From contig OY730442.1 in NCBI GenBank assembly GCA_963422685.1, positions 248,001 through 312,000 on the forward strand: 64,000 nt of DNA, given 5' to 3'. This document shows, piece by piece, positions 25,781-34,300 of the stretch (position 1 is its first letter; every line of letters begins with the position of its first letter). The notes under the pieces were generated by a model that searched no databases, was not told where the DNA came from, and worked only from the letters and a program-made list of their open reading frames with translations. The stretch is from Spongiihabitans sp963422685. Its GTDB lineage: Bacteria > Pseudomonadota > Gammaproteobacteria > Arenicellales > Poriferihabitantaceae. The position numbers were made by a program, and so were the translations under genes.

Positions 25781-26172
25781 GATTTTTCCTCAAATTCGAT
25801 ACATTCGGCTGTGGGAATAAATGCCGTCGGCACATTTTTTAACTTGAGAAAATCAATGGCCGGATTCGATTTTTCCGGCAGGCCGATGACCAAAGAACCG
25901 ATCGAGAACTGCACTATGGTGCCGGCAATTAACATGTCGGGATAACGTGAGCAATACAGCACCAGCCCGGCTTGATCGCTGCGTCGGCCAGCCTGGCGAA
26001 TGCACTCCATTTCCGCAGTAGCCATCGGGTTATTCAGTTCCTGGCAACGATGATACCCCTGCGCAATCACTGCTTCACCTTTCACCAGCACCGCGCCCGC
26101 TATCACCATTTCGTCAGCATGACTGCGATGCGCTTCGGCCGCCGCCTTTTTCAGAAAATTTATATGGTCCAT
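25774..26172 (-). CDS. Deaminase paralogue lacking the zinc site
   Basis: About 132 residues with the fold and spacing of the neighbouring cytosine deaminase (MVIAGAVLV, EAVIAQGYHR, then NPMATAEMECIRQAG). The zinc ligands are gone: the HGE position reads TAE and the PCxxC position reads YPDMLIAG. The rest of the domain, including FSIGSLVIGLPE, is well kept and the frame is open, so it is probably a functioning non-catalytic protein, perhaps the dimer partner or a ligand sensor for the active enzyme. The ATG at 26172 is preferred over the longer frame from 26235 because the product then begins at the usual helix. Confidence 0.75.
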   Translation of the reverse strand: MDHINFLKKAAAEAHRSHADEMVIAGAVLVKGEAVIAQGYHRCQELNNPMATAEMECIRQAGRRSDQAGLVLYCSRYPDMLIAGTIVQFSIGSLVIGLPEKSNPAIDFLKLKNVPTAFIPTAECIEFEEKSW

Positions 26173-26189
26173 TCCGGCCAACCTGAATA

Positions 26190-26201
26190 ACAAATATTTG
26201 T
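26190..26201. promoter_or_regulatory. Palindrome ACAAATATTTGT in the divergent promoter region
   Basis: A perfect 12-bp inverted repeat lies in the 77-bp gap between the divergently transcribed deaminase pair and upp. Its place makes it a candidate operator for a regulator that would switch both sides, but no regulator gene is nearby and A/T-rich palindromes of this length also occur by chance. Confidence 0.3.
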
Positions 26202-26249
26202 GTAATAATTCTACCGTGATTTGACCCTGCCACAAATTAGTACAGAAGC

Positions 26250-26876
26250 ATGAACATAACCATTGTCGATCATCCGCTCGTTCAACACAAACTCACATTG
26301 ATGCGGCGAAAAGAAACCCCGACCAGCCTGTTCCGACAACTGGTAAACGAAATTGCCCTGTTACTGGGTTACGAAGTAACCCGGGACCTTGAACTTACCC
26401 GCCGTGAAATCGAGACACCCCTAGAAGCGATGGAATCTCCGGTATTGGCCGGTAAAAAGCTTTGTTTCATTTCCATACTGCGTGCGGGCAACGGTTTGCT
26501 TGACGGTATGCTCACGCTGATGCCTTCTGCCCGGGTGGGGCATGTCGGGCTGTACCGGGACCCGGCCACCCTGGTTGCTGTGGAGTATTATTACAAGGTT
26601 CCCCAGGATATCGGTGGACGGCTGGCTATAGTGGTTGACCCCATGCTGGCAACGGCTAATTCCGCTATTGCTGCGGTGCACCGGTTAAAGCAGGGCGGCG
26701 CCAGCAAATTAAAATTTGTTTGCCTGCTGGCATCGCCTGAAGGGATTGACGCTTTTGAAAAGGAACATCCAGATGTGCCTGTTTTCACTGCAGCGGTGGA
26801 CCGTCAGCTAAACGACCACGGCTATATCCTGCCCGGTCTGGGCGATGCGGGAGACCGCATTTACGGTACGCGCTAA
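26250..26876 (+). CDS. upp: Uracil phosphoribosyltransferase
   Basis: A 208-residue UPRT joining uracil and PRPP to give UMP. It has the family opening VDHPLVQHKLTLMRRKETPTS, ISILRAGNGLLDGML near residue 72, the YYYKVP flap and the PRPP loop VDPMLATANSAIAA near residue 130, plus the C-terminal uracil-binding ALNDHGYI-like stretch (LNDHGYILPGLGDAGDRIYGT). The PRPP loop usually reads DPMLATG; here the glycine is alanine. In bacteria this is normally a salvage enzyme, but in the yeast URC pathway UPRT (URC6) makes the substrate that is then degraded, and the surrounding URC genes suggest that double use here. Confidence 0.93.
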   Translation: MNITIVDHPLVQHKLTLMRRKETPTSLFRQLVNEIALLLGYEVTRDLELTRREIETPLEAMESPVLAGKKLCFISILRAGNGLLDGMLTLMPSARVGHVGLYRDPATLVAVEYYYKVPQDIGGRLAIVVDPMLATANSAIAAVHRLKQGGASKLKFVCLLASPEGIDAFEKEHPDVPVFTAAVDRQLNDHGYILPGLGDAGDRIYGTR

Positions 26877-26960
26877 CCGGATGTTGCAGAGCCACAACCA
26901 TGCCGCATTTTCCGACTTCTGCGCAAACAAAATATTTCATTCCGTATCAGAAAAAGATCT

Positions 26961-27995
26961 TCACCGTTCAGGATTTCCCGGTGGCTGCGCTCCATCGCCA
27001 TGATAATAACCAGGGCGGTCGTTTGCTGACTGAATCTGTGGATTTCTGATCTGCACTTCATAACCCGGCTGCTCCGGTTCGTCATCCAGTATTTGCGCCG
27101 GAAATCCCGCAGCGCGGATATCAAGCCCGGTGGATTCTTCCAGACGGCGGATGATATTCGGCGAATATTCCCGGGGGCCATAACGGTTTTGTCCGTCCTC
27201 GAATATCTTGACCATCACTGGCGCCAGTTCCAGTGGCACATTTGCGCGTTTTGCGACAGCGCTGAACAGGCTTATATCCTTGCATACCAAATCCATGGTG
27301 AAACTAATATCCCGGCTGCCGTTCAGAATAACCTGGCTTTCCGTTTCGTGAACAAATGAGTTTCCGGATGAAATGCGAATAGCCTCATAAGTCGTGCGCA
27401 TATCCATTCCGGCGGCCTTGCAGGTGGCCAGCGCTTCGCACAGTGTCAGCAAATTTGCGGTGGCCAGATAATTCGTCACCACCTTGAGTACGGATGCCGA
27501 ACCGAGCGGCCCGGTATGGAGAATTCGCCGCCCCATGGTGGTCAGCACTGGCAGCAGGCGCTCGAACGCTACCCGCTTACAGCCTGCAAAGATGGCAATG
27601 TTGCCGGTGGCGGCACGATGACAGCCGCCGGATACCGGGCAGTCCACCGGTTCGGCCCCGGTAGCTTTAACCAATTCACCGAGTCGATGCACTTCTGTTT
27701 CATCCGTGGTGCTCATCTCCGCCCAGACTTTGCCGGCACTTAATCCCTGCAGTGCGCCATCCTCAGCTTCCATTACCATGGCACTGGCGGCAGGGCTTGG
27801 CAAACAGGTGATCAGTACATCCACATTCGCGGCCATTTGCTGCGGGCTCTCGCCCCACTTTGCACCGCCCTGCAGCAATGGCTGCGCGGCCTCTTTATCA
27901 AGGTCCCGCACGGTCAGGTCAATGCCACTGCGCAACAGGCTGCCCGCCAGCTTGCCGCCCACATTACCCAGCCCGATAAAACCGACTTTAGTCAT
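26961..27995 (-). CDS. 3-hydroxyisobutyrate dehydrogenase-family oxidoreductase
   Basis: A 344-residue beta-hydroxyacid dehydrogenase. The NAD(P)-binding Rossmann start is VGFIGLGNVGGKLAGSLL, the substrate motif VDCPVSGGCHRAATGN lies near residue 117, and the catalytic lysine is in the LKVVTNYLATANL helix near residue 170. It also has a 45-residue C-terminal extension with no recognised domain. Family members act on 3-hydroxyisobutyrate, tartronate semialdehyde or 3-hydroxypropionate/malonic semialdehyde. Yeast URC8 is a reductase/dehydrogenase at the 3-hydroxypropionate step, so a similar job is plausible, but that is inference from context. Confidence 0.85.
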   Translation of the reverse strand: MTKVGFIGLGNVGGKLAGSLLRSGIDLTVRDLDKEAAQPLLQGGAKWGESPQQMAANVDVLITCLPSPAASAMVMEAEDGALQGLSAGKVWAEMSTTDETEVHRLGELVKATGAEPVDCPVSGGCHRAATGNIAIFAGCKRVAFERLLPVLTTMGRRILHTGPLGSASVLKVVTNYLATANLLTLCEALATCKAAGMDMRTTYEAIRISSGNSFVHETESQVILNGSRDISFTMDLVCKDISLFSAVAKRANVPLELAPVMVKIFEDGQNRYGPREYSPNIIRRLEESTGLDIRAAGFPAQILDDEPEQPGYEVQIRNPQIQSANDRPGYYHGDGAQPPGNPER

Positions 27996-28137
27996 GATTA
28001 CTCCAAAGGGAAATTATTAGGTTGATGGATTATTTATTAAATATGCCTGTGAAACAAACACATTCTTCACCCTGGCCGGTGTATTCTTCAATTATCAGAA
28101 TCACCGCGTAAATTGCCCGTAAACGAACCGAAAAACA

Positions 28138-28689
28138 ATGAAAAGAATATGTGTCTATTGCGGTTCCAGACCCGGCCGCCGTTCCGAGTATCTTGAATCT
28201 GCCGAAAATCTTGCGCAGGCCATGTCCGCGCGCGGTATAGGTCTGGTATACGGCGGTGCCAGCGTCGGACTGATGGGTAAAGTTGCGGATACCATGGTAG
28301 AAAACGGCGGTGAAACCATTGGGGTTATACCGCATTCGCTGTTCGAAAATGAAATTGCCCATACCGGCCTGACGCAATTGATTACCGTGGACAACATGCA
28401 CCAGCGCAAGGAACGCATGGTCTCTCTGGCCGATGGTTTTATCGCGCTTCCAGGTGGTTTTGGCACCATGGAAGAGGTTTTCGAGGCGATCACCTGGTCC
28501 CAGTTGAAGATCCATGTGAAGCCAATTGGTTTGCTTAATGTTTGCGGCTATTACGATCGCCTGTCGGATTTTATCCACCATGCGGTGGGGCAGGAATTTA
28601 TCAAGCCGGCGCATCAATCTTTATATGCCATCCACGAAAATCCAGATACATTGCTGGATGAAATGTATAAACAGACAGCGCGGTTTTGA
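28138..28689 (+). CDS. LOG-family nucleoside 5'-monophosphate phosphoribohydrolase
   Basis: A 183-residue Rossmann-fold protein of the LOG family, with ICVYCGSRPG at the start, LVYGGASVGLMG near residue 37 and the hallmark PGGFGTMEEVFE near residue 104. Known members split nucleoside monophosphates (cytokinin, purine or pyrimidine nucleotides) into base and ribose 5-phosphate. Its place beside uracil phosphoribosyltransferase and deaminases suggests a part in nucleotide turnover, but LOG genes occur in many contexts. The ATG is preceded by only weak ribosome-site sequence. Confidence 0.9.
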   Translation: MKRICVYCGSRPGRRSEYLESAENLAQAMSARGIGLVYGGASVGLMGKVADTMVENGGETIGVIPHSLFENEIAHTGLTQLITVDNMHQRKERMVSLADGFIALPGGFGTMEEVFEAITWSQLKIHVKPIGLLNVCGYYDRLSDFIHHAVGQEFIKPAHQSLYAIHENPDTLLDEMYKQTARF

Positions 28690-28735
28690 TTGCATCCGGG
28701 GCGTCCCTGCCATTGGCGGCCAGCATTGCTCCTGA

Positions 28736-29956
28736 TCAGCCTGCGCCTGGAGTGTTATGGCAATTGTGGTTAAACGGAGATTGGCTTAGGGAATCAATGT
28801 ATGCAATCATGCGGCGGCAAGCCAGTTTCAATTTATCATCCGGGGCGCATAAACTCACCCGAATCAGACCACGACCGGTTGCGCCAAAACCATCGCAGGC
28901 CAGCACGGAAACGTTAAACCGATCCAGCATTTGCCGCGAAAATTCATAGCTGGTCACGCCGAGCTGGCGAATATCCAGTACGATGTACATTCCGCCTGCG
29001 GCACTGTAAACCGTGATTCCATCCACGTTTTCAATACAATTAACCACAATTTCACGCCTGGCGTTCAGGCTGTTTCGCACCGCATCCGCCGTAGTGGTCC
29101 CGGATGCCAGTGCGGTTACGGCGGCATCCATAATAAATTCAGGCAATCCATACGCCATGCACATGGACAGGTTGTAAAGGTTTTCCATTAAATTTGCCGG
29201 CCCGACCACCCATCCCAGTCTCCATCCGGTCATCCTGTGGGATTTTGACAAACTTGAAACCGTCACGCAGACCTGATCCGCCCCCGCCAAACTGGCCGGA
29301 CTTGCCCGGTCCCGGGGATACAACAGTTCCTGATAGACCTCATCACTAATCAGCCAGATTTCCCGTTCAACACAGGCATCAACAATGGGTTTGAGCTGCG
29401 CCAAAGAGTATATTGCGCCCACCGGATTATTTGGCGAATTGAGTACGATGGCTTTGGTGCGTTCAGTGATTGCGGTCACCACGTCGTTGGGGTCAATCTC
29501 AAAGTTGTTTCCGGCCTTGGCCGGGACGCTCACCATGGCTGCACCGGATGCGGTAAACGTGGCCGGATAGGTCAGGTAGTATGGCTCAACAAGAATCACC
29601 TCGTCGCCGTGTTCCAGGACGCATTGCGCCACCGCATACAAGGCATTTTGCGCACCGGCAAATACTGCGCAATGCGTATCATCTACGCCTTGCCCGGTTA
29701 ATTCATTATGTCGTTTGGCAATGGCCCTGCGCAGCGCCGTAGAACCCTGCACCGGCGTATAGTGATGCCGCCCACTTTTTAAACTGGCGATGGCGGAATC
29801 CACGATGAGCGCATCGGTCATCTGGTCGGTTTCCTGGCCCACACTCAGAATAAGAATATCTTCCCCGGCCTCCTTCCTTGCCAGTGCCTCGTAATGGACA
29901 TCCCAGGCATCCACACTTTCGCCGCAGATTCGTCGGGTAAGGCTGGAAAATTTCAT
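28736..29956 (-). CDS. Class I/II pyridoxal-phosphate aminotransferase
   Basis: A fold-type I aminotransferase of about 406 residues. It has ILSVGQETDQMTD and HHYTPVQGSTALRRAIA near the start, NSPNNPVGAIYS near residue 165, DEVYQELLY near residue 200 and the PLP lysine in SSLSKSHRMTGWRLGW near residue 230. Sequence places it with arginine:pyruvate/aspartate-type transaminases, and the exact amino donor is not clear. I start it at the internal ATG giving MKFSSLTRRICG, which matches family N-termini better than the ATG at 30010. Confidence 0.88.
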   Translation of the reverse strand: MKFSSLTRRICGESVDAWDVHYEALARKEAGEDILILSVGQETDQMTDALIVDSAIASLKSGRHHYTPVQGSTALRRAIAKRHNELTGQGVDDTHCAVFAGAQNALYAVAQCVLEHGDEVILVEPYYLTYPATFTASGAAMVSVPAKAGNNFEIDPNDVVTAITERTKAIVLNSPNNPVGAIYSLAQLKPIVDACVEREIWLISDEVYQELLYPRDRASPASLAGADQVCVTVSSLSKSHRMTGWRLGWVVGPANLMENLYNLSMCMAYGLPEFIMDAAVTALASGTTTADAVRNSLNARREIVVNCIENVDGITVYSAAGGMYIVLDIRQLGVTSYEFSRQMLDRFNVSVLACDGFGATGRGLIRVSLCAPDDKLKLACRRMIAYIDSLSQSPFNHNCHNTPGAG

Positions 29957-30108
29957 TTTGGAGTGGACGCGACAGAGTTGTTCCAGCCAATTAGTATAGC
30001 GGATTTGCATGCAACCAGCCGTACCTGCGCCGGTTTCTGAAGCGCCGCCGCCAAATCATGGTCATAAAAGCATGGCAATTGGCACACATCAACAAAGGAG
30101 GAGCAGCC

Positions 30109-30480
30109 ATGCAATATCAACATATCGGTTACCGGACTAGGGGGTTGCATAGGACATCCTGGCGAAATGCACCCCGATGCCCGACACCGACTCAACGTTC
30201 TTCGCTTCCGGGAACAACACGGCACCTCAACCGCCTGCGATGCCCTCCAGACCAGCCGCCGCCTACAGCAAGCCAATACCAACCCGGCGGCCTTAATCCC
30301 CCGCAGCCGCGCGAACTGGCAACCCGAACTGGTGCGCAAACTACGCCGACTGCCTTGCCCCAGTGCCTCTACCATTGGGCGTATTGATGCGCCACTGTCT
30401 CACCCGCCTCGGCGCCCGGGGCCGGCCCAAGCCCGTGCGCCAGCGCCGGAAAACATGCCTGCCCCGCCATCCCGCCTTAT
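30109..30480 (+). pseudogene. Integrase-type transposase, N-terminal fragment
   Basis: An ATG at 30112 follows a strong AAGGAGG site, but the frame soon shifts. The recognisable frame, from about 30163, reads HPDARHRLNVLRFREQHGTS, then a broken HTH, then AALIPRSRANW, LVRKLRRL and PCPSASTIGRI. After another shift come RLGARGRPKPVRQRRK. These are the N-terminal HTH and linker pieces of an IS481-like integrase-catalytic-domain transposase, with internal deletions and no catalytic core. The matching C-terminal piece lies at 37950-38096 on the same strand, beyond the helicase-nuclease and retroelement genes. Confidence 0.65.
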
Positions 30481-30594
30481 CGATCACCCGGAGCACCCCA
30501 GGCTGTAGACGCGCAAAAAACAGATAGCCCCCCTTCCTGTGCTACCCTCCGGCGCCATGACGTGTACCAGCAAGGCGGTGGAGGAACCAGAGTA

Positions 30595-31239
30595 ATGAAA
30601 ACTATCATCCGACCTTACGTTGCTTCCGTTTGCGCAACAGTTTTGGCAGGCATCGTCCTCACGGGTTGCGAGCCTTCTCCCGCAGACGCCCGCAAGGAGC
30701 TGACCGCCCTCGGCGTTGAGTACAGTTCGCCGTCCCTGGTCGCTGCGGCCTACCGAGGCGACGCCCTGGCGGTTGACCTGCTGCTGAAGGCGGGCATCAA
30801 ACCCGACGAGTTTGGCAGCGTGCTGGGCTTGCTTGTGGCGGCGGCCAACGGGCAATCCGAGATTGTGATGCGCCTGATTGACGCAGGCGTGGATGTGAAT
30901 TCGACGGACTGGAAAATGGGAGCCACTCGTGAAGTCATGAGGGCTTTGAGGCAAACGATTCCGAACCTGGAAGAGACGATGGAAGCGGGGCCATCGTTGC
31001 TGCTGGCGGCAGCCTCCGGGCATGCCGACATCGTCGAAATGCTGATTGCCGCCGGCGCGAAGGCCAGCGGGGTGACCGGCTTGATCGCGCTGGGAACTGC
31101 GGCGATGTGTCGGAGGCTGACGGCGAATTTCAGCGGGCGGGATTCAGCCAGGAATTTCCTGGAAGTTGCCGAGATTCGGCTTGCAAATCGAATTGCCAGG
31201 TTCCAAGATAGGAACTCAATAGCGGTTCGACCGGGATGA
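30595..31239 (+). CDS. Ankyrin-repeat lipoprotein
   Basis: About 214 residues starting at an ATG with GGAGG 10 bases upstream. The signal peptide ends in the lipobox LTGC, with the lipid cysteine near residue 25. Two or three ankyrin repeats follow (SPSLVAAAYRGDALAVDLLLKAGIKPDE, broken here only for reading; then ANGQSEIVMRLIDAGVDV; then AASGHADIVEMLIAAGA). It should be anchored in the cell envelope and bind a protein partner. The last 35 residues lose the repeat pattern and overlap, in another frame, the remains of a HTH gene, so the 3' end is probably a recombination joint and the protein truncated. Confidence 0.7.
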   Translation: MKTIIRPYVASVCATVLAGIVLTGCEPSPADARKELTALGVEYSSPSLVAAAYRGDALAVDLLLKAGIKPDEFGSVLGLLVAAANGQSEIVMRLIDAGVDVNSTDWKMGATREVMRALRQTIPNLEETMEAGPSLLLAAASGHADIVEMLIAAGAKASGVTGLIALGTAAMCRRLTANFSGRDSARNFLEVAEIRLANRIARFQDRNSIAVRPG

Positions 31240-31306
31240 GATCGACGCTTGGGTGAAAAACAAGCAACCTGCGGCGGATAGAAAATCTACAGGGGAAACA
31301 AAATGA
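31184..31306 (+). pseudogene. Excisionase-type HTH gene remnant upstream of the helicase
   Basis: In a frame different from the ankyrin gene, this stretch reads LPGSKIGTQ, a TAG stop, then RFDRDEIDAWVKNK and further to a TGA at 31304-31306. It is the second half of a MerR/excisionase-type HTH domain (usual pattern: LPgfKvG..WRF....idaW), with the conserved tryptophan codon TGG changed to TAG at 31220-31222. Its stop overlaps the helicase start as ATGA, so it was once the coupled upstream gene, a DNA-binding regulator or targeting subunit. The first half has been replaced by the ankyrin gene. Confidence 0.6.
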
Positions 31307-34300
31307 GTGCCTCGACAATGCAGAGTTCGAATGAAAAAACTGTTCGCCTGGTCGATTATTTGTCCCAACTGGCGACTCTGCGTTCGAAACTGATTCGTGA
31401 TTTTAAAGAATACGAGAAGACCCTTTGGGTTTCAAGCATTCCGCATGAGCAAGAGTGTTTTACTCGAGCGTGGGGATGTGATGCGGAGCATGAGCCGGAC
31501 GAGTGGATTGAGGTGAGAAATCGGCGGGAACCGGAATTGCCTGCCATACCCGCTCAATGCAAAGACTGGGTCATCAGTCAAACTAAGCTACTAGATAAGG
31601 GCGACTTTCCCGAGCTTCTGTCAAAAATTACTCGACAAATCAAAAATCCGGATTGGCGCGAAGGATCGGATCAGCCGAAAACAATTCCGCACACTGAACA
31701 TATGGAAGATCATCCGGCGATTCAGCGTGCATGGGATCAGTATGTTGAAGGAAAGTGGCTACCCTGGATGGAGTTACATAATGCCTGGGAGAAGGTCCGC
31801 GGAGTATATTCCTCACTCTTTGCCATCCGTCAAGAGCAACGCCGCCTTGGAGAGGAATACGAACTCGTGCTCGGCTTAGGTCTGCTGACTTGGCAAACGC
31901 CCACCGGGCAGCGTGTCCAACGGCACTTAGTTGTCGCCGACGCTATTCTTGAGTTCGAAGCCCGTTTGGGCAAATTCACCGTCCGTCCTCATACCGAAGG
32001 TGCCAAACTACGGCCCGAACTCGATATGCTGGATATCACGGAACAACCAGCGAGTGCCGAAGAAGCCGCGAAGGATTCACTTTCCAAAGCCGAAGACGAC
32101 CCCTGGGAGACAGGATGTGTTGAAGGCGTGCTCCAGGCCTTGGTGCATTCGATCAATTCGCAAGGCGATTATGACGATTCCCTGGAGAAGAAAGATATCC
32201 GCGCTTCATCGAAGCCGGTCGTCGAACATGCTCCTGCTTTGATTCTGCGAAAGCGCTCCGCCAAAGGTCTCACTGAAACCTTGAAACGGATCAAGGAGCA
32301 AATCGAAAAGGGCGGAGACATCCCCGGTGGACTTGCAGACCTTGCCGAGGTTCGATCTAAAAATGATCGCAAGCAGGGCGACGGTCCGGACAATCCCAAT
32401 GTAAAATTTGATGGAGAAGTATTTTTCCCAAAGCCTTCGAATGATGAGCAACACCGCATCGTGGATAAGATTTGTGCGGCAAACGGCGTTCTGGTGCAAG
32501 GACCGCCCGGCACAGGGAAATCTCATACCATCGCGAATCTGATTTGCCATTTGCTTGCAACGGGACAACGAACGCTGATCACAGCGAAAGCATCACGTGC
32601 GCTTCAGGTTCTTAAAGGGCTTGTTCCAGATGAATTACGCCCTCTCTGCATCAACTTGCTTGGCAGCGGACTCGAAGAGCGAAAATCTTTAGAGTCCAGC
32701 GTTGGAGGCATTCTCCGCAAAAATGGGGAATGGGAAGAAGATCGCGCCACGCGAGAATGTGCGGAACTTCAAGAGCGCCTGCGAAAGCTCCGGGAAGAAA
32801 AGACCAAGGTCGACCGGCGGCTCCGTAACATCCGAGAATCCGAAGCGCATACGCAATCCATTGCAGAAGGAGCCTATCAAGGGACAGCGGCCGAAATCGG
32901 CAAAGCCGTGAGCGGCGCCGACGCCGACTACAAGTGGTTCTTGGATTCGGTGCCTTTGGAAAAGACCTGCCCGATATCCACAAGCGATCTGCGCAACGTT
33001 CTGGAGACTCTTCGTCGCTTTACGCTTGAGAAGCGCAGAGAATTGGATACTGTATGGTCCGACGCCTTGCCGTCCTCGGAATGCTTTGCCGATCTGGTGA
33101 AGAACGAGACAAGTGCGATTGAACAACAGGAAACATCAACAGCCGGAGCCGATAAACGTTTCGCCGATTTGCTGGCAAGCAACGCTCCATCGACCATCGA
33201 AGCGATTCATGACGCTCTGTCCGATTTCCGCGACACTCAAAAAAGGTTAATGGCGATGGCGATTCCGGATCCGTGGATGAATGATGCCAAGCACGATATC
33301 CTGGGCGGCAATTCGTCCCAGTGGCACGCACTACTCCGTGCCACGCGATACACCATTACATCGGTCGAACCTCACGTTGCAGTAGCGGATGACACCCCGA
33401 TTAATTACCCGGATGCCTGCAACGTCGGAGTGCTACGTACAGATGCCATCAAGCTGAAAGAGCACATGGATAATGGCGGGAAATTGGGTTGTGGCGTATT
33501 CCGATCAAGACCCGTAAAAGAGCGGATTTATGTGATCAAGTCTGTGAAGATCGGCGGTCGTCCTTGCTCGACAGCCGAGCATTTCTCAACCCTTGCCAAT
33601 GTGCTGCATGTTCGCATCGAATGCGAGAAAGCCGAGAAAGCATGGGGCTTTTGGAAGGATCGATCTGATAAGGCGCAAGAAACTTACGCTCTGCAACTGG
33701 CTAACCTCAAGTCACGGAGCAACGCACTTGAAGACGTTTTGTCGCTTGAAGAAATTATTGGCAAGTGTCGTGAAGCAATACAAAGATGCCCAACAATAGA
33801 AGCACCCGTATGGGCGGATGAGTCCCAGGTTGAAAGAATTATCCTGTCCTGCCGTCTTGCATTGGCTCTTAATCTGCAGGCAGTTGCCGAGAAGGAAATC
33901 CTGCGTGTTGAGGTTCCGGTTTCTTCCATAGCCGCCAAGATCAACGCACATCCGGAAATGAAAAAATTGCTGTTAGCGATTCGTGACCGCAATGTAGATG
34001 GATTCGCACAGAGCACAAACAAGATCCAAGATTTGGAGGAGGAGCGCCTGCGCCTCTGCAAGGTCGAAGAATACCTAAAGAAATTACGCCACACGCACAC
34101 GCTTCCGCGCCTTGTGGATTGCTTGGAAGCCACCTGCAATGAATCATATTGGGAAGATCGAATTCAACATATTGGCAACGCCTGGCATTGGGCGCAAGCG
34201 CGATACTGGATCGAGGACTACATCCGGCAGGAGGATGCTCCGGCTCTCGACAAGCGCGCCAAACAAATCGAGGACGAGGTAAACGGCATAATCGCGAAAC

